Shown here: piece by piece, positions 21,453 to 29,958 of the stretch | How positions within the stretch are numbered: the first letter of the stretch is position 1 | How the letters are laid out: every line of letters begins with the position of its first letter | Source of the DNA: Microbulbifer sp. TB1203 | GTDB taxonomy: Bacteria; Pseudomonadota; Gammaproteobacteria; Pseudomonadales; Cellvibrionaceae | NCBI RefSeq assembly: GCF_030997045.1 | Contig: NZ_CP116899.1 | Coordinates: 2,057,501-2,121,500, forward strand | Direction of reading: 5' to 3' | Length of the DNA stretch: 64,000 nucleotides | Notes under the pieces: generated by a model | Seen by the model: only the letters and a program-made list of their open reading frames with translations | Database searches by the model: none | What the model was told of the DNA's origin: nothing | Translations under genes and position numbers: made by a program

Positions 21453-21558
21453 AACCGGTTAGCGCCCCCTCCCCCGGCCCCTCCCCCGCAAGCGGGAGAG
21501 GGGAGAGTAGTTACCCCGACTTATTGTTTCTGGGTTTCCGCGCACCGGCGGTGCTTAT

Positions 21559-22728
21559 CTACCGCACAGGCAGTTCCGTGCCCCGGCTCATGATCTCAAT
21601 GTACGCGGCATAGCTGAAAAGCCGGTTGCGCTTCTTCGCCGTCAGTTCCTCAACGATTCCGAGGTGCTGCAGGCGTTCCAGCGCCTTGTTGACGGTTGCC
21701 GGAACCATACCGGTCTGCTCAACAAGCCGCCCCGAAGTAGCCAGCGGATGCTCCATAAGGGCCCTGTGGACCCTGGATGCAGCCGGAGCGGCGCGCCCCA
21801 GACCTTCGATCCTCGCCCGATCCCGATGCGACAGGTCCATAAGCTGCCGTGCCGTATCTACTGCCTGATTGGCCGTGACAGTCACAGCCTCCGCGAAAAA
21901 GTCGAGCCAGGCTTCCCAATCTCCGCTCAACCTGACCTGGTTGAGCAGGTGATAGTATTGCTGGCGATGCGTTTTGAAATAGAGGCTCAGATAGAGCATC
22001 GGCTCTCGCATCACTTTTTGCTCATAGAGCAGCAGGGTTATCAGGAGACGCCCCAGGCGGCCATTACCATCGAGAAACGGGTGAATTGTCTCGAACTGCA
22101 CATGGGCCAACGCGGCCTTCAAAAGCACCGGCGTGGCTACGGGCTGGTCGTGAAGGAAAGCCTCCAACTGGCTCATACAATCCAGCAGCTCCCCGGGTGG
22201 CGGCGGCACGAAGGCGGCGTTGCCGGGGCGGGTACCGCCAATCCAGTTTTGCGTTCGGCGGAACTCTCCCGGGGTTTGGTGGCTTCCCCGGCCCTGCTTC
22301 AGCAGTACCCCATGCACTTCCCGGAATAGCCTCAGCGAAATAGGGAGACCCGCCTCCAGCAGTGCCAGGCCGTGATGCAGTGCCGCCACATAGTGACTGA
22401 CTTCCCGCACATCGTTCAGGGGGACGCCGGGCTCCTCGTTCAACTCAAAGAGAAGAAGGTCCGATAGCGAGGACTGGGTGCCCTCGATCATGGAAGAAAG
22501 AACCGCCTCCTTGCGCACGTACATATACAGGAAAAGTGATGTGTCCGGCAGCAGGCTCGAAATGCTGTCCAGGCGCCCAAGCGCCAAAAGCGCCTGGTCG
22601 AATTTGCCGCGCAGTTCGGGGCTCCACTCAATGGGCGGCGCCGGTGGCAAAGGGGCGGGAACAAAGGCCTGCGCCTTTTCCCCGACCGTCGAAATGGTCA
22701 CATACCTGCCCTGAAGATCCCGATCCAT
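21559..22728 (-). CDS. Fic family protein, SoFic-like
   Basis: This 389-residue Fic protein resembles the well-studied Shewanella SoFic type in layout. It has an N-terminal extension with the inhibitory motif SSMIEGTQSS (about 80-89), the Fic core with TIHPFLDGNGRLGRLL (about 212-227), and a C-terminal winged-helix region (VEQTGMVPATVNKALERL). The catalytic His and the GNGR loop are intact. It is transcribed alone on the minus strand. A broken fic gene lies just upstream (22886-23174), so this spot has collected Fic genes. Confidence 0.92.
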   Translation of the reverse strand: MDRDLQGRYVTISTVGEKAQAFVPAPLPPAPPIEWSPELRGKFDQALLALGRLDSISSLLPDTSLFLYMYVRKEAVLSSMIEGTQSSLSDLLLFELNEEPGVPLNDVREVSHYVAALHHGLALLEAGLPISLRLFREVHGVLLKQGRGSHQTPGEFRRTQNWIGGTRPGNAAFVPPPPGELLDCMSQLEAFLHDQPVATPVLLKAALAHVQFETIHPFLDGNGRLGRLLITLLLYEQKVMREPMLYLSLYFKTHRQQYYHLLNQVRLSGDWEAWLDFFAEAVTVTANQAVDTARQLMDLSHRDRARIEGLGRAAPAASRVHRALMEHPLATSGRLVEQTGMVPATVNKALERLQHLGIVEELTAKKRNRLFSYAAYIEIMSRGTELPVR

Positions 22729-22885
22729 ACCGTGCTGAAGTTAAAATTGCCAAGCTCGTTATTTTAACATTGGGCCTTAACTTAAAACAAGATCGCTTTC
22801 CCCTGCCGAGGCAACCGCCCCCTCCCGGTGAAGCAGCGGGGCGGTTCGCCGCCAGCAGACCATTACTTACGACCAGCTGCCAGCC

Positions 22886-23174
22886 GGGCAGTTGATCATA
22901 AGCGGCCAGCGCATTGCGTACTTCCTGCACCTCCCGCAGTGGCGCCAGCACCCGCCTGCCATCCAGAATGGCGGTGATCTGCTCCTCGCTGAGGGTCGCC
23001 CTCGATCACCAAGGAACCGTGAATGGTGCGAATGCGATTGACTCGCCGCAACCGCAAGCTACCGGCCTACTCCAGCCGCGCCGCCACGCGACCCACGGCC
23101 TCGGCAATTTCCGCCAGCCGGGTGACGATGGCCGGGGTGAGGGTGAGCGGCGGGTTGTAACAACTGGATCTCAT
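22886..23174 (-). pseudogene. Truncated, frameshifted fic gene
   Basis: On the minus strand from an ATG at 23174, the reading NPPLTLTPAIVTRLAEIAEA runs into a TAG at 23067-23069. It continues in frame as RVNRIRTIHGSLVIEG, then needs a +/-1 shift near 22993-23003 to read LSEEQITAILDGRRVLAPLR and EVQEVRNALAAYDQL. HGSLVIEG is the Fic inhibitory motif with its normal surroundings. The catalytic half with the HPFxxGNGR loop is gone. So this is a Fic N-terminus with one nonsense codon, one frameshift and a lost 3' end. Confidence 0.8.
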
Positions 23175-23256
23175 TTGCTTAAAATGCCTCTGTAATCAAT
23201 CGACTCCAGCCCGATAGGTTCGCTGCTCAACCCCGCAAAGTGTAAATGTCAAGATT

Positions 23257-23355
23257 TGACCCCGTCTGTGTGACCCCGTCTGTGAGATTTGACCCCGTCT
23301 GGTTGACCCCGTCTGGTTGCTAGATTTGACCCCGTCTAGTTGCGTGACCCCGTCT
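23257..23355. repeat. Six irregular tandem copies of TGACCCCGTCT
   Basis: The 11-mer occurs exactly at 23257, 23271, 23290, 23304, 23327 and 23345, spaced 14, 19, 14, 23 and 18 bases. Three copies are preceded by AGATT, and the linkers are GTG, TGGT or GCT-like. This looks like a decayed nested array of short GACCCC elements of the kind scattered in many proteobacterial genomes. The following 23356-23571 shows no gene that I can support. Confidence 0.8.
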
Positions 23356-23571
23356 GGCTCTCTCGAAAAAAGCGCCCACCCCCAGCCCCAAAGCTTGGGA
23401 AGTAAAGCGAATATAAAATAACCTGACCAATGATGCTAAGCCTCGCCAGATAATCTAGAAATTTCGACTTACAGCTGCACTCTTCAATCCACTCCGACCC
23501 GATTTTTAACAATTGTAGCGATCTGTCCCTTCCTGCTAAGATCGCGTCAAAAGCGATCAGAGGATATCCAA

Positions 23572-23892
23572 ATGCCGACTTTCTGGATAATTGATACCAA
23601 AGTTCAAGTACTGCCCAAAAGCTCCCTACCACAGGATGGAAGCAATTATTACTTTGGGCGCTCCGTAGTTCCCGAAGATTCCAAAGAAGAGGCGATCGCC
23701 AAACTAACTGCCGCACTTGAAGAAGACTTCATGACCGTAGTGGAAGTAACCAGCGCTGTCGACCACGAAAGTAAAATCTGGGACAGCGAAGAAGATGAGG
23801 ACTTCGAAACCAATGAATCTCTAGAAAAATCGAAGTTAACTGGAAACATTGAGCTGGGCTGCTTTATATCTGAACTTTCACTGGAGGACTAA
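23572..23892 (+). CDS. Small acidic protein of unknown function, first gene of a two-gene operon
   Basis: I do not recognise this 106-residue protein. It is strongly acidic in its second half (DSEEDEDFETNESLEKS) and has no Cys, signal peptide or membrane segment. AGAGGA lies about ten bases before the ATG, and codon use and AT content differ from the surrounding GC-rich genes, which suggests recent transfer. It is the only plus-strand transcription unit inside the island. The next gene follows after 2 bases. An antitoxin or immunity-like partner for the second gene is one possibility, inferred only from size, charge and order. Confidence 0.75.
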   Translation: MPTFWIIDTKVQVLPKSSLPQDGSNYYFGRSVVPEDSKEEAIAKLTAALEEDFMTVVEVTSAVDHESKIWDSEEDEDFETNESLEKSKLTGNIELGCFISELSLED

Positions 23893-23894
23893 CC

Positions 23895-24554
23895 GTGTCA
23901 AAGGGAGCAATGACATTAGCCGAAGGAAGCCAGGCTGAGAAATACAAAACAGATGCAACCCTGATTTTAAACGGCACAGAAGAACGCCAGTATACTTTAA
24001 GAACCGCCTTCGACTCCCTATCGGTATGGAAGGCCAAATATGCCGTTGGCATATCGCCATTTTACCCCCGCCTAAAAACGACCATCAAAGAAGCCGCCCT
24101 GATTGACAGTGATATTTGGGTATTTGGCGTAGATGGAACAAACCCTCAACACATCATTGAAGCCGTAAACATCGCGACTACATTCTATCAAGTGACGGCT
24201 CGGGAAATTCTAAGCAACATCTATATTAAAAACCTGAATACAGAAGACGAGCCAAAATATGACGACTTTGACTTTATAGTCCGCTTAAATAAAGACTTAT
24301 ACAGATCTACAACAGAGGCAATCAGAGAGGCATGTCGGCACTTTGGCATCAATCACGACATAAATATTCACGTTTACAGCGCCAACATCAATCACAAAAT
24401 CCCCCAGAAAGACCTCCACGAAGCACTGAAATCTGGCGGAGCCACATCAGTTCAGACGGACCCGAGGGGCTTTACGTTTAAATCCGGAAACAACCTCGGG
24501 AATAAAAGCGCACGGATAAAAACAAACATGCATATTGCAAGGCTGGAATTCTAG
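23895..24554 (+). CDS. Hypothetical protein, second gene of AT-rich two-gene operon
   Basis: This 219-residue protein is not recognised. The GTG start at 23895 has GGAGG eight bases upstream, inside the end of the preceding gene, so translation is probably coupled. No membrane segments or obvious catalytic motifs are seen; the sequence is rich in Asn, Lys and Ile (FVVRLNKDLY-type stretches, then INHDINIHVYSANINHK). The low GC content sets it apart from the flanking genes. It may be a defence or toxin component because of where it sits, but nothing in the sequence proves that. Confidence 0.75.
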   Translation: MSKGAMTLAEGSQAEKYKTDATLILNGTEERQYTLRTAFDSLSVWKAKYAVGISPFYPRLKTTIKEAALIDSDIWVFGVDGTNPQHIIEAVNIATTFYQVTAREILSNIYIKNLNTEDEPKYDDFDFIVRLNKDLYRSTTEAIREACRHFGINHDINIHVYSANINHKIPQKDLHEALKSGGATSVQTDPRGFTFKSGNNLGNKSARIKTNMHIARLEF

Positions 24555-24668
24555 TCGATGCATTACAGCAGTTTTCCTGGGGCAAGAGCTACCTGCCCCA
24601 GGATAACTGCCGAAATCAAACTTGGCCTACAGGCTCGTATGACTTCTCAAGGTTTTCGATTTGCTCTT

Positions 24669-25006
24669 TCATAGGGAAATAAAACCTATATCATCTATTC
24701 CAAGTTGACGGATTTCTTGCAAGGAAGTATTCGCTTCCGCGATTGCGCCCTGAACGGCCTGCCTGGCCGCCTCTTTGGCATCGACCAAAGTTTTGTGGGA
24801 ACCTGGCTGCCTTTCGGGACCTCGCGGATAAGAGGCCTGCATGGGTTGAGAGTAACGACAAGGTAACCCATATCAGTCTCCGAATAGGGATCTTCGACGA
24901 TCCGTACCGGTGCTGTAGACCTCAAGACATCGTCAATGGCTTCTTCTGCCATTTTCTCCGCGCTTTTTAGCAAAGGGGTGCCCGGTGTCGGTGACTGCTC
25001 GTGCAT
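24669..25006 (-). pseudogene. Broken small gene of unknown family
   Basis: From an ATG at 25006 with AAGGAGA upstream, the minus strand reads MHEQSPTPGTPLLKSAEKMA through TDMGYLVVTLNP. After a stretch rich in element-like sequence (CCGCGAGGTCCC, as in the dispersed repeat), a different frame reads KTLVDAKEAARQAVQGAIAE and ends IDDIGFISL with a TGA at 24669. Both halves look like real coding sequence but lie in different frames. I infer a small gene (about 110 residues) broken by a frameshift or by insertion of a repeat fragment. No function is recognised. Confidence 0.5.
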
Positions 25007-25050
25007 GGCTGCGACTTCTCCTTTGTAGGGGTTGTTTTTTTGAGTGATCT

Positions 25051-25262
25051 GGATCTTACCTATGGCAAGGGCCAACAACAATATTCACACCAAAAGCCAA
25101 ATACTTTCTTCGCTTCTGTGTTCAACTTTCGCTACCGAGAGAGAACCCATGGCGGCGCCCTCAAAGGACGAACTTCGTATCATAAATAGATCCGTCCCCT
25201 TTTCCTTGCGCTTTTCCTTGGTCCCCTTTTCCTTGGGGGATCCTCACCGCTGGCGGTTCGCA
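25051..25262. other. Gene-free stretch with short CTTTTCCTTG repeats
   Basis: There is no credible gene here. Around 25195-25243 three copies of CTTTTCCTTG occur in a C/T-rich run that ends where the druE-like duplicate begins. This marks a junction between unrelated sequences. Confidence 0.5.
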
Positions 25263-25264
25263 GA

Positions 25265-25350
25265 AACCAGGGAGTGGCGACGGGCAAAGCGCTGTGCAGA
25301 AAGCGGTGAATCTCGTCCTGTAGTTCTGCACTGACAAGACTTGGCAGCAT
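25265..25350 (-). pseudogene. Duplicated 5' fragment of the druE-like gene
   Basis: These 86 bases match 19919-20004 with four mismatches and no gap by eye. Read from the ATG at 25350 they encode MLPSLVSAELQDEIH then RFLHSALPVATPWF, nearly identical to residues 1-29 of the DruE-like helicase, before the similarity stops. The fragment lies 34 bases beyond the zorD stop, in the same orientation. So a druE-like start once directly followed zorD, or was copied there. Confidence 0.9.
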
Positions 25351-25384
25351 GGTTTACTTCCCCTTCTCAATCATGCATTTCACG

Positions 25385-28300
25385 TTAATCCACCAACCCG
25401 AGGGAACTGGCCATCTGCTGCTCACTGACCACATCCGTGGTAACCACCGCATCCTTGAGATCAATTTTGCCTCGCAATAATCGATCGAGGTGCACATCAA
25501 AGGAGTCAAATTTCGGATGCAGGAGCGCGGGCAGGTACACAAATACATCGCGTTCCTGACCGATTCGGTATACACGATCGCTGGCCTGCGCTTCTTTGGC
25601 GGGGTTCCAATGTCGCTCCAGGTGAACAACGTGATTGGCACCCACCACTGTGAGGCCGACTCCGGCGGCGACAGGAGACATGATAAGTATATTGAAACCT
25701 GGCTGTTCCTCGAAACGGGAAATCAGCTGTTTACGCGACAATACATCGGATTTTTTGGGAACCGCAGCAGTATCGCCATTGATAATGGAAATATCCAGGC
25801 CGTAGAGCGTATCCAGCCAGTATTTAAGCAGGCACTGTAATTTTTTGGTGATCATGAACAGGATCACCTTCTCGCCCCTGGCCTGGATTGCGTCCAGGGT
25901 GCGTAGCAAAGTTTCGAGCTTTCCACTTTCTCCCATTACGCCTCTTACTGCTGCCAGATCCTCAGCGTACAGCGCAGATTCATTGTGAAGACGCGGATGT
26001 TGTGAAACTCTACGCATGGTGGCCAGCGTAGCGAGGGCGATCGCTCTGCCGTCGCCCTCAAGCATCTCTTTTCGATGCTTATCAATTGCAGCGTTATAGG
26101 CCTGAAGTTGCCGGCCACGCATCTCGGCGGCTAGTGACGGATCGAAACGTAGAGAATCGGGTTCACTGCCTGACACACCTGAAAGAATCGTCTTGTCAGG
26201 CAGCCCCCGGAGTTGGTCTTCCTTGACGCGCCGCAGCATGAAAGGCCCCACTGCGTCGCGCAACGAGCGCCCATACTCTATACGAGCCTGGGTACGCTCC
26301 TCCGGAGAAGCCTGCTGGATCGGCTTAACCCAGCGTTCCCGAAAATAAGGCCAGTTACCGAGCAACCCTGGCTGAGCGGTGTCCATCAGGCACCAGAAGT
26401 CGCCAAGGGAATTTTCCACGGGGGTTCCGGTTGCCAGAAGCTTGAAATCCGCTCGCAGCCCCTTAGCGGAACGGGTCTGCAGGGTATTGGGATTCTTGAT
26501 GTTCTGTGCTTCATCGAATACCACCATTCCCCACTCGATACTACACAGTGAGAACTGATAGTCCCGCAACACCTGGTAGGTGGTGAGAATCAGGCGGCGC
26601 TCCTGGTCCAGGCGTTTGGCTCCGGCCTCCGGCCCAATATGCAGCGCGTAACGTATGGCACTTGGGTCGACCTGGCCGGCTTCCATTCCATCTTCCGCTA
26701 CCTCTTGTGATTCCCGTGCAACCCCCTTGATACGGAACTTGTTCAGGTCGGCGCCGGACTGCAGTATCACAACGTCCTTGAAGGGCGATTGCTTGAAGGT
26801 GAGCTCCACTTCGTCGCGCCAATTTTCCAGCAACGACAAGGGCGCGACCACCAGTGTTGGCCGCTCCTTGCCCTTGCGCTCACGCTGCATCCGGTAATAT
26901 TCGTTCGAGGCAACAAGCGTCATAAAAGTCTTGCCCAGCCCCATGTCATCCGCCAGCAGGGCACCTTGCAAGCGATACAGGTCATCCGCTTGGCCGCCGA
27001 GCGCCTCTTTCAGCAGGGCGGTTATCCATGCGGTGCCCTCCCGCTGGTGGGGGTAGGGCTCGCGGTGCAGGGCCTTCCACTCGCAATCGTGGGCCTGCGC
27101 GTTACAGGCCTGCTCAGCCTGGGCGAGCAAGCGAGCGTTGATTTCATCAGCTTCCTTGAGCAGCACCACCAGGCGCTCCCGGCTGGGCTCCTCCCCATCC
27201 CGTGGGGTTTCAATGGTTTCTGCTGAAGCGGCATCTTCAGGGTTGGCAAGAGATTTCAGATGATTATCTATAGCATGGATGACCGCGTCACGGTCAGTCA
27301 CGTCGATAGTTACGCCACGGAAATGAACACTGTCAGCCCCCTGCCCGTGGGCCTCTTCCACTCTTCGCTTGAGTTCCTCCCCGTCTTCCTGTGACTGCAC
27401 GAGATCGCTGACTACTTCGACGATTTGCTCGACGGCATCCCACTGGAACCAGTCGGCCCTGTAGTCGCCACCGCTTTCAAATTCCATGTGAACAAACCGG
27501 CCCACCCCTTCTACGCGAACAGAAAAGCCGAGATCCAGATCAACCAGCGCTGCATCAAGGAAGGCGGAGGGTGAGCGGACAAACTCCTGCACCTGATCAC
27601 GGGGAATGCTGCGATTGTGCAGCACTTCCCGCACCGCCTGGATACGCTCTGGTTCCAGTACCACTATGCGGTTGCCTATCCGCATCACGCCGGTTTTGTC
27701 TTCAGTGAGGTCAAGCTGGTTCCAGCGACTTTCCAGCTCTTTCTGGGTAGAGCCATCACCAAAGCTGGGGAAAAGTGTCAAACTGCCGTCCGGGTTCTGC
27801 CGTGCGGTCACACTGACTGATTCCGTGTTGTGGACTTCGAGCTTATCAAAGTGGGCCAGACCTACCGGCATGCCACTGCGTTGAGCAGTCTGCAAGGCTG
27901 CGGCCAGCTTCAGGTTTTCTTCCTCGCTGCGTTCTTCAGGCTGTAAGGCTTCATGGGCCTGGTGCGCCTTGAACGCATAGAGCATCGCCGGTGTAAGGCG
28001 ATACGATTCGCTATCGCTCAACTCAATGAATGGCCCGCGGATACAGTAGGGAACGGAAGTATTATCGAGTTGGGCGGCAAGCCGCACACGAAAACTGCTG
28101 TGGCCGGTACGCCCACTGATATCGGCGTTAAAGCGTCCATTGAACAGCGGAGGAAGTTGCAGTATCTCCGCCGCATCGTCGTCGAGGCCGGCTACTGCCT
28201 CTGACAGGAGAAAAAAGGTGTCGGGAAGTTTCTCCGCAATACCCTGCTCCTGCAACATCATCAGCGTGATGTATTGGATTCTGGCCAGAGCGGGCCCATC

Positions 28301-28444
28301 ACCCGTCGCCAGAGCACTACCCAGAGCAGGGTCGAGCCTAAAATAGAGCCCGCTCTGGTCGGCATAGGAGGAGAAGGCAGCCCTTTGGTCTTCAGGGCGG
28401 GAGGCTCTACCGAGAATACTTTCCAACAAGCTACGTAAACTCAA
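25385..28444 (-). CDS. zorD: ZorD, SNF2-family helicase/translocase of type I Zorya
   Basis: The 1019-residue effector subunit has a long N-terminal region without clear motifs (to about 450) and then a SWI2/SNF2 ATPase. Motifs are LLADDMGLGKTFMTL (about 495-509), VVFDEAQNIKNP (about 640), LLATGTPVENS, and C-terminal GVGLTVVGANHVVHLERHWN with ASDRVYRIGQ. In Zorya, ZorD is thought to act on invading DNA once the ZorAB motor signals. The ATG overlaps the zorC stop by 4 bases. Gene order zorA-B-C-D with an SNF2-type ZorD defines type I. Confidence 0.93.
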   Translation of the reverse strand: MSLRSLLESILGRASRPEDQRAAFSSYADQSGLYFRLDPALGSALATGDGPALARIQYITLMMLQEQGIAEKLPDTFFLLSEAVAGLDDDAAEILQLPPLFNGRFNADISGRTGHSSFRVRLAAQLDNTSVPYCIRGPFIELSDSESYRLTPAMLYAFKAHQAHEALQPEERSEEENLKLAAALQTAQRSGMPVGLAHFDKLEVHNTESVSVTARQNPDGSLTLFPSFGDGSTQKELESRWNQLDLTEDKTGVMRIGNRIVVLEPERIQAVREVLHNRSIPRDQVQEFVRSPSAFLDAALVDLDLGFSVRVEGVGRFVHMEFESGGDYRADWFQWDAVEQIVEVVSDLVQSQEDGEELKRRVEEAHGQGADSVHFRGVTIDVTDRDAVIHAIDNHLKSLANPEDAASAETIETPRDGEEPSRERLVVLLKEADEINARLLAQAEQACNAQAHDCEWKALHREPYPHQREGTAWITALLKEALGGQADDLYRLQGALLADDMGLGKTFMTLVASNEYYRMQRERKGKERPTLVVAPLSLLENWRDEVELTFKQSPFKDVVILQSGADLNKFRIKGVARESQEVAEDGMEAGQVDPSAIRYALHIGPEAGAKRLDQERRLILTTYQVLRDYQFSLCSIEWGMVVFDEAQNIKNPNTLQTRSAKGLRADFKLLATGTPVENSLGDFWCLMDTAQPGLLGNWPYFRERWVKPIQQASPEERTQARIEYGRSLRDAVGPFMLRRVKEDQLRGLPDKTILSGVSGSEPDSLRFDPSLAAEMRGRQLQAYNAAIDKHRKEMLEGDGRAIALATLATMRRVSQHPRLHNESALYAEDLAAVRGVMGESGKLETLLRTLDAIQARGEKVILFMITKKLQCLLKYWLDTLYGLDISIINGDTAAVPKKSDVLSRKQLISRFEEQPGFNILIMSPVAAGVGLTVVGANHVVHLERHWNPAKEAQASDRVYRIGQERDVFVYLPALLHPKFDSFDVHLDRLLRGKIDLKDAVVTTDVVSEQQMASSLGLVD

Positions 28445-29958
28445 GAGCGCCTCCTGTTTCTACCACCACCGGAATCAACGAAGGGGATTCCGTAACTCTG
28501 AATATAATCACTGTACTCGCCTGGCAACATGAATTTCTCGATATCCAGGCCAATACCATTGTCACCCAGAAACTCAAACACCCGGCGCTGCCAAGTTCCA
28601 CTGTGCTGAATACCGACATGCGGCAATCCGGGGTATTCCCGTTGGTATTTTCCAGGAACAACACGCGTCAGATCCGAATGGTTAAAACTTGTCTTGTTGT
28701 AATTTGTCAGCAGCTCGTCTGGCTTTGCTAGATAAATCCACAACTTGAAGTTATGCGAGCCTTCCAGCAGGAAAAAGTGACCGCAGTCGATATAAATAAT
28801 TGCCTTATCATTGAGGCCGCCGCCTTCTAGAAGCGCATAGCTGACGCCACTGTCCTCGCCCAGAATGCTCTTGATGACTCGCTCCGCCTGCCAGCCAAGC
28901 ATCAGACGGGTGTTGCGGATCAACTTCTCATTCAGCAGGCCTTCCAGAAACCGTTTGCGGGCGGGGTACATGCGTTGCAGGTCGTCTTTGCCCATTTGGA
29001 TACCAAACTGCTCCACCGCCTGTAGAAACAGCCGCAGATCGAGCTTGGACAACCACCCGCGCACTTTCTCGGTGCGCGTAGCCCCCAGGGCTTGCCACCA
29101 CTTGCGGTAGCTTGCAGAGGCACTGGCAACCCTGGGATCACCGGCGATATTCAGGACAAAGTTCCGCCAAGGCTCGGGCACCTCGCTGTCGACACGATCG
29201 ATAATGATCTGCAGGACCGCGTGGCCGATGAGCTCATCCCCCTGATAAGGGGCATCGTGCACTGAAGCCTTGAGCAGCTCATCCATAACCGGATCAGTTG
29301 CCCCATAGGGCAGCTCTCGGAGTACATTGAGGTAATACAGTGCGCGACACACTTCGCCATAGCGACCGCCGACATAGGCAGCCAACCCCAAGCGCCTGAG
29401 CGTCTCCTCCAACTCCCTACCTGTGTCGATAACGGATTCTACGAGCTTGCGGGGTCCGCTATCACTGAAAAGCCATGGATAGCGCCTAGCCACCTGCCAG
29501 ATATTGCCGGAGTCCTGATCCTCTCGTGCAGGGATAAGTTCACACTGCCGGGTAATGATCTGAGACAACACGTCACGAACATCCCCGGGCAGGTGATCAT
29601 ACTCAACCAGATAAAGCTCGCACAAATTGGACAAGGTGAGCCGGGACAGTCGAGGCTGGTGTGCCTTGGCCAGAAGTTCCAGCGCTTTCGGCCTGCACAG
29701 CGCCTTTCGAAAAGATTCATTCTCCAGCCACAGGCGCGTGCAGGCACGCGCGCCGGAGCGCGAATTCAGGGTCTCCGCAAGGCCCTGGAAATCCCGTTGC
29801 GCCAACTTCTGCAGTAACTCTTGCTTAACCCTTTGAAAAAAATCACCCTCTCCGGCACTACCGGCCTTTTCCGCCGCTTGGGAAGCCAGGCGCTGCCATC
29901 GGCTGCCGAACTCGGCGGGCCAACTGAAATCCAGTGGTGGTGTGGCCGGAAGACGCAT
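28441..29958 (-). CDS. zorC: ZorC, EH-signature domain protein of type I Zorya
   Basis: This 505-residue soluble protein sits at the zorC position between zorB and zorD. The family carries an EH_Signature domain, and here its C-terminal half has IIYIDCGHFFLLEGSHNFKL and HSGTWQRRVFEFLG. ZorC binds DNA in the studied system; that is family knowledge. Its ATG overlaps the zorB stop by one base, and its own stop overlaps zorD as ATGA. No other recognisable catalytic motif is seen, so the assignment rests on the C-terminal stretch, size and order. Confidence 0.88.
   Translation of the reverse strand: MRLPATPPLDFSWPAEFGSRWQRLASQAAEKAGSAGEGDFFQRVKQELLQKLAQRDFQGLAETLNSRSGARACTRLWLENESFRKALCRPKALELLAKAHQPRLSRLTLSNLCELYLVEYDHLPGDVRDVLSQIITRQCELIPAREDQDSGNIWQVARRYPWLFSDSGPRKLVESVIDTGRELEETLRRLGLAAYVGGRYGEVCRALYYLNVLRELPYGATDPVMDELLKASVHDAPYQGDELIGHAVLQIIIDRVDSEVPEPWRNFVLNIAGDPRVASASASYRKWWQALGATRTEKVRGWLSKLDLRLFLQAVEQFGIQMGKDDLQRMYPARKRFLEGLLNEKLIRNTRLMLGWQAERVIKSILGEDSGVSYALLEGGGLNDKAIIYIDCGHFFLLEGSHNFKLWIYLAKPDELLTNYNKTSFNHSDLTRVVPGKYQREYPGLPHVGIQHSGTWQRRVFEFLGDNGIGLDIEKFMLPGEYSDYIQSYGIPFVDSGGGRNRRRS

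Noticed and set aside
22628..22951. A 107-codon minus-strand frame beside the second fic gene
   Set aside because: Only its first 20 residues fit the Fic N-terminus; the rest reads out of the broken gene into the intergenic region and over the fic start.
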